The translations under genes were made by a program, and so were the position numbers. This document shows, in pieces, positions 62,030 through 64,000 of a DNA stretch of 64,000 bases. This DNA comes from Lagopus muta. Lineage: Eukaryota; Chordata; Aves; Galliformes; Phasianidae. Below the pieces are notes generated by a model. It saw only the letters and a list, made by a program, of their open reading frames with translations, was not told where the DNA came from and made no database searches. The stretch lies in assembly GCF_023343835.1 (NCBI RefSeq), contig NC_064434.1, positions 9,157,505 to 9,221,504 on the forward strand. The letters are read 5' to 3'. Position 1 is the stretch's first letter, and each line of letters starts with the position of its first letter.

Positions 62030-64000
62030 AACATGCTGTTTTGGGACCTCTGAAGTTCTTTGTTGTGTGGACTCCTCCTGGAGCTGCTCACTCATCTATA
62101 GTGCTCCAGACTGTTGGGAGGAGAAGGTGATGTGTTTCTCCTGGCACTGGCTGTGTTCCCGAGCTCCCACATCTCTGCTGGTTGGGAAATTGAAGTCCTC
62201 AGCTGAGAACACAAGAAATGGATCTGGAGGTTGATGTGGTTAGGACAAAACCTTGTGCTACAAAGCCAGGCAGAAATCTCCATGGAGATCTCCACATTGG
62301 ATCCTCGAGAACATTTCCCTGCATCCTGGTGTACTTCTCCAATGCTGTTAGCACCTTGGGCGTTGATGTTAGTGGTAAGAGAAGCAGCTCTCATAGCACA
62401 CATTTTCATGAAGTTCAGAGTAGGAACACTAAACATGTATCATTTTGTAGCCAGGCTCTGCACACTGGAAATGCTGTTTTCAAGCTGCAGATCTGAGACT
62501 CCAGATCTCCATTGGGCTCTCCTAACCCAAGCAAACACTGCAGGACCTGTATGGCATCTCACATAGCACAGGGTGCCTGTGCTTCAGCTAGGAAACTGGC
62601 CCAACAGTGGTCATATCCCTGTTGTTTTTTAAATTATCAGCATCAACAAAACAAGCCCAGATTATAAAACGTAATGCCTGTCAGCTTGTTAATGTATGCA
62701 AGACCCAGTGCATGTGGATGGGGATATAAATACACACTAAAGCTTGTACAGACTCTCTACCCAGAGAGCAACAGCTCAGATGTGCTTGCCTACTCACTGG
62801 TAGCTGCTGAAACTCAGTGTCTAAATATACTTCTCTTGATTCACAGGGGAGAACAGTGCTTGGCACCCCACAAGAGGAAGCACAGATGTTTGGCTGCTGT
62901 CCGCAGGAATTTCTTGAACTTCTCTGGACAAAAGGGGAAAGGCCAGAGGTCTGGGAGTGCAGTTGGTTCCACCCAGTTTCAAAGTTATTGTTCAAAATCA
63001 CCCAGCAGACAAAGCATGAGCACATGCCAGCAGTGGTTCCCTGCAATGGTTTCCTGAATAGCAGCTTGGGGTGATATAAATCTCCTTGGTTGATGTCCCT
63101 GGCACCATTGCTGTTCCAATAATGGTGGGAAACACTGCAAGTGATGGTTCATCTCTCCAACCTCACCTTGCAGCTCCATAAACTGGAAATAATCACATGG
63201 AAACAACTCCGTTTCACTCACTTACATGTTCTCTGCTGATTTAGTGTCTCATAGAAGTTGTTTCTGAGGGACTTAAAGTGGTGACTTTCCACACTGCTCC
63301 TCTCCCTCTCTGCTCCCCTTCTCCTAGGAGGCTGAATAAGGCCAACTCCCTTGACTTTTCTACACAGGAGAGGTGCTCCTTCCTGTGCTGGGGGCGCCAT
63401 GGTTGGTCAAAGTAAATATATGGTGATTAAGTATTTACTTGTCTCAGCTTTGCGGGACTCAAACCTCACCCATGTCCAGCAGTTTGCTCTTGTCAGATCA
63501 GACTTAGTGTCACCCAGGCTGAGGCAGACAGCAAGACCTGTGCCTTGCATGACCCTAAAGAAGTCTAAAATCTGTAGCAGTACTTGTGTCCTATTGCACC
63601 TGTGTATGGGATTGCAAGATCACTTTCATGTGATGCTCTAGAGGTTAAAAAAGTAACACGAACTCCTTGTTTCATGTGCTGAGGAATTCTGTCCAGACAG
63701 GATGAAGTGACGACATGCTAGACTGAGCTGCATGCAATCTCTGATGGGGCTATGATGGAAGGAGCAAAGCAAGCATCCTTGAGGCAGAAACATGAATGTG
63801 GCTGAGTTGGTTTTTGGTTTTATTTTTTTCTGCAGTAAAATCATTTTAAGCCCAGATAAAGATGTGTAGATGTACATGGATCACATGAAAATGATGAGCC
63901 TTGAGGAGTCAGAAAGAGCAGCCAACACTTAGATAATCCCAACTGCTGTAAATGCAACAGGAAAATGAGAGGGAGGGGCAGGCTGCACCAGTGGGAGAGG
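62030..64000. other. Unassigned non-coding stretch to window end
   Basis: No repeat or exon is recognised. Frames of 127 (62674-63057, plus) and 121 codons (62681-63046, minus) lie exactly antisense to each other, a stop-poor patch and not a gene. A TATA-like GGATATAAATACA lies near 62722, without supporting promoter context. Confidence 0.45.

Noticed and set aside
62674..63057. 127-codon plus frame facing a 121-codon minus frame, with an upstream TATA-like motif
   Set aside because: The two frames are exact antisense neighbours, the signature of a stop-poor patch. Neither shows a family, and the TATA-like motif alone means little in AT-rich DNA.
1..64000. tRNA, rRNA and small RNA genes
   Set aside because: No cloverleaf with A and B box sequences, no rRNA-like segment and no convincing hairpin precursor was noticed by eye; a covariance-model scan was not possible.

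Overview
The window looks like vertebrate, specifically avian, nuclear DNA, most likely from a galliform such as chicken or turkey. The evidence is about thirty copies of the CR1 LINE on both strands, many ending in the CR1-specific 3' tail of 8-bp units (ATTCTATG or ATTCTGTG, read as CATAGAAT or CACAGAAT on the other strand). Base composition is moderately AT-rich, there are no dense prokaryote-style gene runs, and open reading frames are short. I found no exon or host protein-coding gene I can support, and no rRNA, tRNA, CRISPR array or operon. The window reads as intergenic or intronic DNA.

Layout. From 1 to 21.2 kb, CR1 pieces occur every 1-3 kb. They include an antisense piece that keeps the endonuclease end of ORF2 (6.84-7.98 kb), an old antisense piece of the start of the reverse-transcriptase region (12.17-12.45 kb), a sense copy with a 134-codon ORF2 remnant (14.60-15.17 kb), and an old, heavily decayed sense copy (19.62-20.28 kb). 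From 21.2 to 37.4 kb the sequence is almost free of recognisable young repeats: one short CR1 3' end at 28.74 kb, one old CR1-like LINE at 32.1 kb and a possible mariner-type end at 28.12 kb. From 37.4 to 62.0 kb CR1 density rises again and includes the longest 3' copy of the window (46.67-47.57 kb). The last 2 kb hold nothing I recognise.

How the parts work together: there is no gene set to integrate. All recognisable coding sequence belongs to decayed CR1 ORF2 (endonuclease plus reverse transcriptase), and every copy is broken by truncation, frameshift, internal deletion or loss of a catalytic residue. Any host function would be regulatory; the repeat-poor centre and several AT-rich stretches are candidates for conserved non-coding elements, but conservation cannot be judged from one sequence. 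I did not find a previously undescribed biological system. Family assignments rest on recalled CR1 sequence features and not on a database search, and boundaries are good to about 5-30 bases.
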